The translations under genes were made by a program, and so were the position numbers. Of a stretch of DNA of 64,000 nucleotides, positions 11,136 to 22,095 are shown one piece after another. Each line of letters opens with the position of its first letter. Position 1 is the first letter of the stretch. Under the pieces are notes generated by a model. That model was not told where the DNA came from. It saw nothing but the letters and a program-made list of their open reading frames with translations, and made no database searches. This DNA comes from Hericium rajendrae (lineage: Eukaryota > Basidiomycota > Agaricomycetes > Russulales > Hericiaceae), in contig CM065883.1 of NCBI GenBank assembly GCA_033439255.1, positions 1,736,001 to 1,800,000 on the forward strand, given 5' to 3'.

Positions 11136-12514
11136 ATGGAGTTCTTCAACAGCACAGGCGGTGACCCGTTGAAGCCATCTTTGTTTGAGCTGGTCGCGCA
11201 AGAGCAGTTGAGGGACCTGCTTCAGCCAGCTCTCAAGTATGTGCTTTCGGTGCGTTCAACTGTCTGTCAGTGTGTGGAGGATGCTGTAGCTTCCGTTTCT
11301 CAGGTCTTCGCCCAAAGATATCCCAGATACCTCTTGCGCATTGTGAATCGACACGAGGAGTTCTATGCCCTGATAATGTTCTTCGTGGAGCGCCATTACC
11401 TCCGCACACACAGTGAGTCACCCTCCAACTTCTGACTACTCTCTTTCTGATGCAAGAGTAGATGCATCGTTTGCCGAGAATTTCTATGGCTTGAAGCGGA
11501 GAAGACGGCCGAATTTCGAGACTCCACGGGCACTCGCTGCCACAGGCGTCCCTCCAGAAGAAGCCCTGCGGAAGCGCGAGATCACCCGCTCCCTTCTTCT
11601 GCTTGTGGGTGACTCCCTCATGGCTTGACACGGCGTGGATGACACGTTTCCATCAGGTCGCAATTCCGTACATCCGGGCAAAGGCCCAAGACTATTTCGA
11701 AGATCTCGGTGGCGGGATAGATTCCGACATCCTCGAAGGCGGCGATGGCACGCGTCAGCTGCGTGCCCTCACCGATCAGGTGCGCGCATGCTTCTTTGAA
11801 TTCCCGCTACAAACACCTTGCTGACCGCGAAGCAGACGTTCCGAGGCCGTCTCCGGAGGCTGTACAAGCGACTATATCCGTGGCTGAACATGGGCTTCGA
11901 GGCCTGGCTTCTTGTGTACAACGTGGCGTACCTGTTCGACAAGACGCCGTTCTACCGGCCGTGGCTGGCATGGATCGGCGTGGACCTGCGTCGATTGGGC
12001 GTGGATGACCTCGTAAGTCCAAAGTTGTGCAGTGGAGTCAGCACCTATGTCCTGAACGCTGCTGCAGCGCGCTGCAGCGATGGCCGCGCAGAAGGCCACA
12101 ACGCCGGATACGAGGAAGGGCGTTATTGCGTGGATCCGACGTATGCTGCTGTCTTCGCCGCAACTGCTGTTGGATTCGCTCAAGCTGCTTCTGCCCACCG
12201 CCATTTTCTTCATCAAGTTCCTCGAGTGGTGGTATTCGCCGTCATCGCCAGCACGTGCCCTGTCGACTTCCCCGCTCGGCCCCGCAATTCCGCCGCCGTC
12301 GCTCTTGCCGCCACATCCGAATGGCATTCCGATCGACGGGACAAAGTACGGCCAGTGTCTGTTGTGCAAGAACGTGATTGCGAATGCGACGGCGCTGCCT
12401 TCGGGCTATGTGTTCTGTTATAGGTGTGCATATGAGCAGGTAGAGAAGCATGGGAAGTGCCCCGTTACTTTGCTGCCTGCGCGTGTGTGGCAGCTCCGTA
12501 AGGTGCTCGTATAG
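11136..12514 (+). CDS. PEX12: Peroxin-12, RING-type peroxisomal import ligase
   Basis: Membrane RING protein that with PEX2 and PEX10 ubiquitinates the import receptor PEX5. Exons: 11136-11249, 11304-11412, then blocks beginning near 11468, 11659, 11836 and 12069, ending at the TAG at 12512-12514. Pex12 hallmarks in order: SLFELVAQEQLRDLLQPAL, the conserved ASFAENFYGLKRRR, then KAQDYFEDL, then RLYPWLNMGFEAWLLVYN and TPFYRPWLAWIG in the membrane part. The C-terminus has the incomplete Pex12 RING (GQCLLCKNVIANATALPSG, then GYVFCYRCAYEQV and KCPVT). The acceptor of the third exon is ambiguous by a few bases. Downstream PHO81 is on the same strand, with an ordinary gap. Confidence 0.93.
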
Positions 12515-13148
12515 GCGACGGCTTGCAGAAGGAGTGTCTTGCAGGCACCGTGGAGGCGTGTTCTGCTTCTGCGTGGGCGGAACTTGGGCACGAGGGTACT
12601 ATTTATCGACGGCGTCTCAATACTATACTGTTACTCTACGTACTTAGTATGATCCTCTGGATTTACCTGCCAGATTTCTCTCGCTTTAACTTATTGATTT
12701 TAGACAGATACTCCTCGACAAGTGGGCAAGTCTGCAAGGCACGTGTGGTGCTTCCCGTCACGAGGGACGTGTCAGTCCCGTGATGGCAAAACGCCTGAGC
12801 CTGTTTTTGCAATTTGGACGCACGTTCGTGAATACGGCAGCGCAGACTCGGTGACTGGTGTCTATCGATGGTCTCGAGCAAGATCTAGGAGAGATACCGG
12901 CGAGATTTGCCATCTTTTTGACATAGTCCAGCCGCAGAGTTAAGCAGGTTGAGCGCCACAAGACGAAACCTGCGTTGTTTGCCGTTTTCGGACCGGCAGG
13001 AAGCTTGAGGAGGACGTTCCTCTGCCTCCCCCGTCGAGGTGCACGGTCTTAAGCTCAGTGATCGCTCTTCTGCTGCGCAAGCCTTGGTTTCACCCCCTAC
13101 ACTGCCGCACGTTCGCCTACCAAAGGGTAGACAACCCCCCCGCCAGCC
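12515..13148 (+). promoter_or_regulatory. PEX12 3' region and PHO81 promoter
   Basis: A 634-bp gap between two genes on the same strand. It contains a perfect E-box CACGTG at 12740-12745, about 400 bp before the PHO81 start. In yeast the same core is the Pho4 site and PHO81 is itself a Pho4 target. The link here is an inference from position and motif only. Short open frames in the gap show no coding features. Confidence 0.4.
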
Positions 13149-16100
13149 ATGAAGGTACGCCTGTCTTCCGTACCCTGCTCGAAAACCCTGTGTGCTTAAG
13201 CCCCCTCCAGTTTGGAAAGCAACTGCAAGCGGAGATCATTCCAGGATGGTCCGAGTACTATCTCGACTACAAATTTCTCAAAAAGATCGTTTCCTCGCTC
13301 GCCGCGAAGCGTCCTGCGTCCGAGGCCGCCGCACTTGCTCTAGGAGTTCGTCCTGGTGACCTCCTGGCCCAAGCGCCGTCCTCTGACGCCCAACCGGTGC
13401 CCATGTTCGGTGTCGAGCTGGATGAGCCCCCACTTCTTTCGACTTCTGGCCGGGACGATGACAGAGGCCCAGATTTCCAAGCCCACAAGGCGGCCTTTTT
13501 CTTCAAACTCGAGCGGGAACTGGAGAAGGTACGTACTTGTGCCTTATGCATGCCGGCAGCGTTGTTGACAGAAATTTCATATTTTAGATCAACGGCTTTT
13601 ATCTCCGGAAGGAAGCAGAGCTCAAGCTCCGCCTGGAGACTCTGCTTTCAAAGCGCAGGGCCGCTGCAATGCGAGTCCTTCCGGATGAGCTTGACGACAC
13701 GACGGAGAACTACGTCGAATGGAAGGCTGTCGAAGAGGGGTTCCAACTCCTCGAGCGCGATCTCGGGAAACTGCAGGTAAAATGCTTGGATCATGTTGTT
13801 TAGTCTCACATATGCACATTCATCGTCCCAGCATTTCATCGAGATTAATGCAACGGGCTTCCGCAAGATCCTGAAGAAGTGGGACAAACGCTCCAAGTCA
13901 ACGACGAAGGAGCTATATCTCGCACGTCAGGTCGACATTCAACCTGTCTTCAATCGACAGGTTTGTTTGTTATCCGCTCTCTTGTACCACACCGTTCACG
14001 AAGCATCTATAGCTTATATCCGAGCTCTCAGACATTGTGACGGCATGTCTCGTTGACATCACCGATATGTCGGCTGGAGCGGCACTGGAAGGTCAGGCTG
14101 TCAATGATCTGATCTTGAACCGCCAGATGTCCATCGAAGGCAATGCCCAGATTGGCCTGTTCCGCGACCTGGAAAGCAACCTGCGCAAAGCCATCGCCAA
14201 CGCTGACGAGGCAACCGTCCGCAGCCTGGTCCACTACTCTGACGCCCTTACGCAGCAACAATCTGGCAAGATGAACATCACCCGCATCCTGTGGAAAGCC
14301 GTGCTCGACGCCCCTCCAGCCCTCGCAGATATGATCCTAACGAGCACGGCCACTCCATTCGACTATCTGTTCGTGGACGATATCAACGGCCGGACGTGCT
14401 TGCACGAGGCGGCCATCGCAGGCACACTGCGCCTCGTCGATATCTGCCTTGCCAACAACGTTCAGCCCGATAAAATCGATGTCTACGGCCGCTCCGCTTT
14501 CCATTACGCCTCAATGCACGGTCACGCGGATATCTGCCGTCGCCTTCTCGAAGCCCGGGCCTCCCCACATCTGCGCGATATGGAAAACTACACGCCGATC
14601 GTCTACGCGACGCTCAAGGGCTCCGTCGAATGCGTGCGCGTCCTCCTCGAGCAGGGTGGTGTACCCGCTCACCCGACTGGACCTGACGGAGACCTCATAC
14701 CCCTATCAATGGCTGCTTTGGCCGGCCACATGGACGTGGTGCTGCTGCTCCTTGAGTACGGCGCCAAGAGCGTGCCGAATAGCAGCGGCGAATACCCGAT
14801 ACACTTTGCTGCTCGCAAGGGCCACGTCGACCTATGTCGGCTCCTCGTGCAGTACGAGGGGTGGGACATCGCGGACAAGTACAACGAATGGACGCCTCTC
14901 TTCCATGCGGCGCGTTACGGCCATGCGGCGTGCATAAAGTTTTTGCTGGCTGCGGGCTGTCGCACCGATGTAGTCGACGAACTGGGCAACCTGGCTATTC
15001 ATTATGCGGCTTGGTACGGACACCAGGATTGTGTTGCCCTTTTGCAGGAATCAGAAACAAGGCCGCGTACGGACGATCTGATTCGCAGCCCGTCAGACAA
15101 GTCGACTGGGTCAAGTGCGCTCAGGGCCATGGAATCCGACATTGATCTCATCCCTTCCTTGTCTCTGCCGCCGCCGATGATGCCCCATCGCGTATACGGC
15201 CACAACTATCTAGACAAGCAGTGTTTGGTCCAAGTTACCATTGGGAATACGTGTTCCAATATCAGCACCTTGCCAAACCAGCCTGTGGCCGCCATTCGAC
15301 TCCATCCTCGTCTCATGGGTTCAGCCCACGCCGACACAACCATGCTTTCCTCGCCCTTGCTCAAACTCGTGATGACGTCCTCGCCCAATGCTACTTCAGC
15401 CCCGCACAGCCTCTCCCTGCCCCTGTCAGATGAAGTCCACGTCCTCACGTTCCAGACGCCCGTTTTAGACAATCTCTGCCTAGAATTTTCCCTATATCCT
15501 AATTTTGGCACGAAGACCATCGGCCGGGCTGTCGCGCTCCCATCGCTATTAAGAGACGCCGATAATAATGAGTCCTTTACTCTGCCCATACTCGACCACC
15601 GTCTGCATATTATCGGAGAGGTAAGGCACATGAATTCATAGTCGCATCCTGACCGGACTTTCTTGACTCCGATTTCATATACACAGGTCACCTTCGACAT
15701 CAACGTCATCACGCCCTTCGAGGGCGTGACGCTCGAGATCGGCGGTGCCGTCGAGACGTACTGGAAGTCCATCGCCATGTCCAACGCCACGCCGACGCCG
15801 ACGCCGCGCCGCGCGACTCCGAGCCTCACCCGCTCGCGCCTCCTCGGCTCCGCTCAGGGCTCGCCCGCGACATCCACGCTTGCAACGTCGTCGACGCCGC
15901 AGCCTATCACCGTGACGTCCGTGGCGGGCAGCTACGTACACGTTACCGTCCAGGTCACGCGGGACGGGCACCCAGTCGTATATGCGGCCTGGCGACTGCC
16001 GGAACGCAATTATGATTTGGGTGTGGCGGATGTCACGCTTGCGCAGTTCGAGGGGCTTGCGAAGGATGTGGGGAGGGGCCTGGGCAGTGGGGAGTTGCCG

Positions 16101-16965
16101 TCGAGTGCAGCGGGTTGGTATAAGCTCGCGGCTTCATTAATGATGGGGCTTGAGGACTTTATGAAGGTGCGTGGTGCAAATATTTGTCGCATTTATCCGT
16201 CTTTGGGGAGTTGCTGACGCGGGTGTTCTTGCACTCCATAAGGTATTGCCGCCCGCAATTGGACTTTGCCTGGAATTAGCATATCCTACGGCGAATGTCA
16301 GGAATAGCCACGAATTAAGGCATGTCCCGCGCCTGAATGACTTCGTCGACTCGGTCCTGCGGACCATCTATCACGCCTCCGCATCGCCTGAAGGCCACGC
16401 GGGACGCCGGAAAATCATCTTCATGTCCTTCTCCCCAGACGCGTGTGCCGCTGTCAACTGGAAGCAACCGAACTGTGCGTCCATAGCATCCCTCCCGGCT
16501 TTTTAGTTCTGACGCTCATATTCTCTCATATCATTCCTGCACTGATTCCGACAGACCCCGTCTTCTTCGCATCGCACTGCGGGATAACGAGCCCCCATCC
16601 GTATTCGGCCACGGCAATGAGCGTGGACGATGCCCAGGACCAACGTCTCGCGAGCCTGAGCTCAGCTGTCGAGTTCTCGCGGAACAATAACCTCCTCGGC
16701 ATCTTTGTCGACGCGCGGCAGCTGGTGCGTTTCCTCGTGGCTTGTCAGATAGATAGAGTTTCCGCTCACACATTGCGCCCAGGTCACCGTGCCCTCGCTT
16801 GTACGGGGCGTGCGAGACGCAGGCCTGCTCGTCGGGGCATCGGGGACCCCCGCGGACATCGCCGCTCTCACGCCGAGCAACCTGTCAGAGGGCGTCTCCG
16901 TCGACGCACTTCACCAGGACGGCGTCATGGCCTTCCACGACCACGCAGCGCCCCTGTGGATATGA
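13149..16965 (+). CDS. PHO81: PHO81/NUC-2-type CDK inhibitor (SPX, ankyrin, GDPD-like)
   Basis: Phosphate-sensing regulator that inhibits the Pho80-Pho85 cyclin-CDK when phosphate is low. Nine exons (13149-13154, 13211-13528, 13588-13776, 13832-13960, 14013-15620, 15687-16166, 16243-16474, 16555-16724, 16783-16965) give 1,104 residues without a frame break. The two-codon first exon MK joins FGKQLQAEIIPGWSEYY, the start of the SPX domain; KKWDKRSK is its basic helix. Residues about 290-560 hold five or more ankyrin repeats (GRTCLHEAAIAGTLRLVD, GRSAFHYASMHGHADICR, EYPIHFAARKGHVDLCR). The C-terminal third matches the degenerate glycerophosphodiesterase-like region of Pho81 (RKIIFMSFSPDACAAV). 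I see no catalytic HRG motif there, as is usual for this family. Confidence 0.94.
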
Positions 16966-17210
16966 ACGCCCATCTAAAGCAGATGATGCAGCAGTGGGGG
17001 CTGGGGTCGCCTGGGGGAGATGTGTGCATGTGTAGTGTATCTAGCGATTTGATGTAGCGGTAGTGCGTGGTGCAATTGAATATAGCTATTAGATTGGTTG
17101 TTACTACAACACAGGCTTCTATACGCGGCTGGATGTATGGATGTACTGTAATACAAGCTTGAAAGTCGTCATCTCGTCTGACCATGATCTTGCATAGTCC
17201 TCGACCTCGG

Positions 17211-19851
17211 CTATATGGATGCCTGATACAGCGCGGCGTAGGCACCGCCGAGCTTGAGCAGCTCATCATGGGTTCCGAACTCGGTGATGGACTGAGAGCA
17301 GGGGTGAGCCACAGGTAACAGAACGAATACAGGATGGAGACGACGCACCCCGTGCTCCATCATGGCTATTTTGTCCGCGCGCCGCGCGGTTGCGAGGCGG
17401 TGGGTGACAAACACGACCGTCTTCGTTTTCTCACCGCTGGGCGAACGTGACATCGCGTCTATCGTCTCGAAGATCTTGTTCTGGGCATGTGGGTCGAGCG
17501 ACGACGTCTGTTGCCACGCAGGTGACATCAGCACTTTAGGCACACGACCGCCACAGGAACCATCGACGCACCGGCTCGTCGAACAGCAGGAGGTCGACCT
17601 CCGGCCGGTTTGCGCGCATGAAGGCGCGTGCGAGTGCAATGCGCTGCCACTGCGGGAACGATGGGACGAATGAGCCGCATGTAGATTGGTGAAAATTCAA
17701 TCAAATCGACCAGCGTACCTCGCCACCCGACAGCCCATGCGGTAGCCACGCGGGTCGTTCCGGCTTCGTTTTCCTTCCATTGCCTGCGGGCACGTTGCAC
17801 GGTGCGTGCGCCGTGGCGTCGAAGCCAGCGGCATCCAGGCGCGTGTTGATCCCGCGCGGCAGCGCGTGGACAATGCGCTCGCTCTCCGCAAGGCGCACGG
17901 CCTTCATGAGAGCCGCGGGGCGCCGCATGTTGCGCACGAAGCCGATGCCGACGTTGTCGGTGACCGTGCCGTTGTACTTCGAGAAGCCCTGGAACACGGC
18001 CGTCGAGGCGCGGTGCAACTCCGCGGGGTCGTAGCGCCTGATGTCGATGCCGTTGACGAGCAGCTCACCAGCCTGGAAGTCGAAGATGCGCAGGAGCACC
18101 TTGCTCAGAGTGGATTTACCTAATCCGGATCAGTCAGAAAAAGCGGGAGAAGGACATCGGTGCTAGTGCTAATGACGCACCAGAACCGTTGTAGCCCACT
18201 AGTGCTAGCGTCTCGCCTGCGTCCAGCGTGAAATTGATGTTCTTCAGTGCTGGTTCGGCGGAGCCAGGATAGGTATAAGATAGATTCCTGCGTAGGCGGC
18301 ATTATTACATCTAGTCAACGTAAGTGAGATGTGCGGATCGTTCCATACCTGGCTTCGATTTTCATTCCGCCACAATGTGACTCATAGCGAACCCGAAGGT
18401 CTTGCTTCGGCTTCAAGACGGGCTCTATGTCCATGGATGCGCAGAAGGCACCCATCAGGAAAATGCCTTGGACGGCCATTTGAACGGTCAAAAATAGGTT
18501 GCTGATAGTATATACGATCGCCTGCACAGAGTTGCGATAGAGGGCCAAGGAGCCGAGTGACGTTGATGATCGTAGCATTAAAACGAAGGGGATCTGTGCG
18601 AGAAGATCAGCAAGCCAATCAATTGAGCACGCGCCCCAAAGAACCTACATTTTGGAGTGCGGTGATCATCTCTGCAATATTAATATGGCCGAGAAGCTGC
18701 CAAAGACCCTGCGGGCGCGAGGGGCTCCGTGGACTATGTAGACCGAGCGCGGTCTTCCTCGCCGTCGCCCAGGTGTCAAGAATCCAAGGACCCAGACCGA
18801 AAAGCAAGACCTCGGGACGATGCGACTCACTGAAGGAGAGTTGTCGCATTTGCTCTTGCTTCTCTGCTTGTTGCATTTCCTCTTCTCCATAGTTGGGGGT
18901 GTCGAAGTGATACCGTTGGGGGTAAAATAGGAGTGGAAGAAAGGGTATACGGAGGAGATGATGGAGAGAATTAGGGTGACTAGTGGTAGAGGGCCATAGG
19001 TTAATGAGGAGAGAACATATATGTGAGAAGCAAGTTCGGAGATGAGCGTAAAGATGCGGATGAAGTCGAAGGGCGAGAGGAGGCCAAACCCGCCCATGCC
19101 TTGAAAGGATGACACGAAGATATCAGACTCGGAGAGCAGATCACGGATGATGGGATCTGACAGCGTGGGCACATCGAGGCGCACACGCTGCTCCATTTGC
19201 TGATACTCGACGAGAAAACGTGCTGAACTCTGTACGATGTGCTCGTTCTCGGTCCTGAAACGCATGCGTAAGTGATCGGTTATCCACAAAAAGAAACGCC
19301 TTACGCGAGCGAGTCGAGTATTTTTTCAGCAATGACTCTGAGAAATTCCGTGCCCAGCAGACGCAGTAAGCGCGTCCAAGTAAAGTGCCCTGACGATAAA
19401 AGGGACTGAATCTAACCGCAAAGTATTTCCCAGTCAGAAGACACAAGCATTCGGTGGACCACGTATGACGTACCTCGTCAATGATGAGGGCATGAGAATA
19501 GCCTTTAAACACCGGGAAAATTCCCCGGATGAGGCTGATGGCTATTACGACCATGGTTCTTACGGGATGAGTATTCCAGAACAACTTCAGGAACTGTGGT
19601 GCGCAAAGAGTCGTAATTCTCTGTGCGAGCCGGAGATTCGCTCTTGTGATGGGGCGTTGGGCGCCAGGCGCGAGATAGTCCGCAATGTGGTCCGAGGTGA
19701 CGCTGCGAGACGCAAACCAGGCGTCATAGAGTGAGTCCTGCTGTGATGGAAGAAGGTGAGGCTTGGGTGACTCGCTGCGCACAGGACAGTCGGATGGATG
19801 CATCCAGAGGTCAGAAAACAAAAGTTGGAGGAGCAGAAATGGCGAGTTCAT
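17211..19851 (-). CDS. ABC half-transporter (one TMD, one NBD)
   Basis: Read from 19851 the product starts MNSPFLLLQLLFSD. An N-terminal cytosolic part is followed by a transmembrane region (HPVRTMVVIAISLIRGIFPV, YGPLPLVTLILSIISSVYPF, FLTVQMAVQGIFLMG). One nucleotide-binding domain follows: Walker A GYNGSGKST, signature LSGGE, Walker B LLLFDEPTSSLDP and H-loop VFVTHRLATARRADK, ending LYQASI at 17211. Between Q-loop and signature there is a longer insert than usual, rich in Pro and Lys. It resembles a basidiomycete group of B-type half transporters, but the substrate is unknown. A frame change near 18925 in a run of four A (T on the coding strand) separates FHSYF from YPQRYHF and looks like one lost base. 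Half-transporters act as dimers. Confidence 0.86.
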
Positions 19852-20482
19852 TATGAGGACGGGGGCTGATGTACAAGAGCCTCAAAAGCGTTGCCACGGA
19901 CATTTAGACAGAGTCTATAAGAGCATGGGGCGGTCTGCGGTCCAGGCTGTGCTGCCCTGTCAGGGAATGTTTTTGTTTCGTCGGTATGAACCTTCCCTAA
20001 GAGTCAGTAGCCAAAAAGGGCTCGATGAACCGGTCGTATGGAGTCGCTGAAGGAGACCTCCGAGACATCGATGCAATAAGTGCAAGCATGGGGATAGACA
20101 AGAAATGTTTGGTTTAATGGATGCCGTTTCTCGGAAGAGGCAAACGGGTGCTGGCGTGGTGGCTCAAAGACGGGAAATAGAGGAGACGGAAAAAAAGAAG
20201 ACAAAGATAGGGATTATGGGAGTGTTCTCGAGGGTCCTGTGCAACAGCCTTCAAATCTCCGGAAGCGGTGAACAAGGTAGGAGAGGTCATGCATCCTGTA
20301 CAGGTTCCTACTGGTGGCGCCCGTAGTCTCTTACACATTCCCTTATTCGGCCATACGAAATCAGCAGATATTGATCACCATGCAAGGACAGTTACTCTTT
20401 TTTTCTGACTCTCCTCTGCTCCTCCACCTGCGGTGCTCTATCGATATCGGCTCTGCTCCTCTAATTGCCTTTTCACAGAGTC
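19852..20482. promoter_or_regulatory. Divergent intergenic region, ABC transporter / FOL2
   Basis: About 630 bp between divergent starts, expected to carry both promoters. The 100 bp before the FOL2 start are strongly pyrimidine-rich. No further gene or RNA is seen. Confidence 0.5.
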
Positions 20483-21645
20483 ATGTCCCTCGGAGCACCA
20501 GATGATTACGAAGCAAGACTAGTAGATGGCTTACGCCGACTTGAAACCTCCGCAGGCGCAGGCGCAGCAGTTGATCAGGCCGGCGACGCCTCTGGCGCCG
20601 TGTTAGATGACGATCTCGACGAATCGATCCAGCAGATGCATCCCCCCACAGTGGTCGCGCCTTCTGGAATTCTCGCCAGAACGGCTTCATCTTCGCTCGT
20701 GCGCGAAGGCTATGGGTTTCGCCCCACCTCCGGAGTATCCACGCCTCTTTCACTTCATGCTGGGGGAGCTGGCAGTCCTCTTCCTGACCCGAACGGGTTG
20801 GGATGGCCAGGTGCGCTTTCGAATTTGTACGGCATTGCGCTGCGTCCTTAGCTTTCTATGCCTTCAGCAAAGTCCACTGTATCGCGTCTCAATGCAAGTC
20901 CCGCCGAGAAGGCAGCACGGGAGAAGAAGCTCGCGGGTGCAATACGCACCGTGCTCGAATGCATAGGCGAAGATCCTGACCGCGAAGGCCTGCTCCGCAC
21001 GCCGGAACGCTACGCTCAGGCATTGATGTGGATGACTAAGGGATATGAAGAACGATTGGCAGGTGCAGGCCATTTTTGCAGCATTTTGTCCCCAAACTGA
21101 AAGGTAATGTCCGGTTACAGACGTTATCAATGATGCAATTTTCGCAGAGGACCACGATGAGATGGTTATTGTTCGGGACATCGACATTTCGAGCTTGTGC
21201 GAGCACCATCTCGTGCCGTTTACCGGCAAGGTCCGTCATTTTACAATACAGCCTGCTATCCCTCTCAACTAGTGTTGTTCGGCAGATCGCCATAGCGTAC
21301 ATCCCCAATAAGCTCGTCCTTGGCCTGTCTAAATTAGCTCGGATTGCTGAGACGTTCAGCAAGCGTCTGCAGGTCCAAGAGCGTCTTACACGGCAGATAG
21401 CCATTTGCGTCCAGGAGGCCATTAAGCCTCGTGGGGTAGCTGTCGTTATGGAAGCAACGTAGGTTTACATGCCGTCTTTCATCCGCGTGCAGTTCTCACG
21501 TTCGCTCTGTGCATGTAGCCATATGTGCATGACAATGCGCGGCGTCCAAAAGCCGGGCTCTATAACCGTCACGTCGTGTATGCTTGGGTGCTTCCGGACG
21601 CAACAAAAAACGCGCGAGGAATTCCTCACGCTCATCAAGCGGTAG
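20483..21645 (+). CDS. FOL2: GTP cyclohydrolase I
   Basis: Converts GTP to 7,8-dihydroneopterin triphosphate, the first step of folate and tetrahydrobiopterin synthesis, in the cytosol. Five exons (20483-20810, 20868-21062, 21121-21230, 21286-21458, 21519-21645) give 310 residues with phases that match throughout. The catalytic domain begins [19 protein letters not shown] and [13 protein letters not shown]. The zinc and active-site region is [18 protein letters not shown] (Cys-Glu-His-His). [20 protein letters not shown] and the second zinc Cys in [13 protein letters not shown] follow, ending EEFLTLIKR. The first 100 residues are a disordered extension typical of fungal enzymes, where it may be regulatory. 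Confidence 0.96.
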
Positions 21646-22095
21646 AAGGCAATCCGACGGATCCGCGATTCAACTCGCCTACGATATCCTATACTGGAGA
21701 GGCGACACTATCATTATTCACATCTCACAGACAATGTGCATCATCAACTGACAATAGCACGCTTTCTACAGAGCGGCGTAATGCAAACGGGTTAAGAGGT
21801 TACAAGGGATATAAATATGTATGAACAGAGATGAATGCTACATGCAGGATAACACGACAATGCCTGGGAGCGTCAGACTCCTGTGAGACGCGATTAATCC
21901 TTCCGACTGGGGCGGGACTTGTCTCCTGCCTGCGGATCAATAGGGAGCAGCCTCTTCGCTATGGCATGGGAAGAGGATCCTATGGAGGGATAGCGATTAC
22001 GGTTTATACGTGGCCGCTTAGGAGGCAACGAAGGATCTGGGCTTCCGATGAGCGGGCTGTCGCCGGTTGCATCCCTTTCGCGGTCTGTAGCAGGG
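21646..22095. other. Convergent 3' region, FOL2 / THO2
   Basis: About 450 bp between two converging stops. It should carry both 3' untranslated regions. Small open frames here have no recognisable content. Confidence 0.5.
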
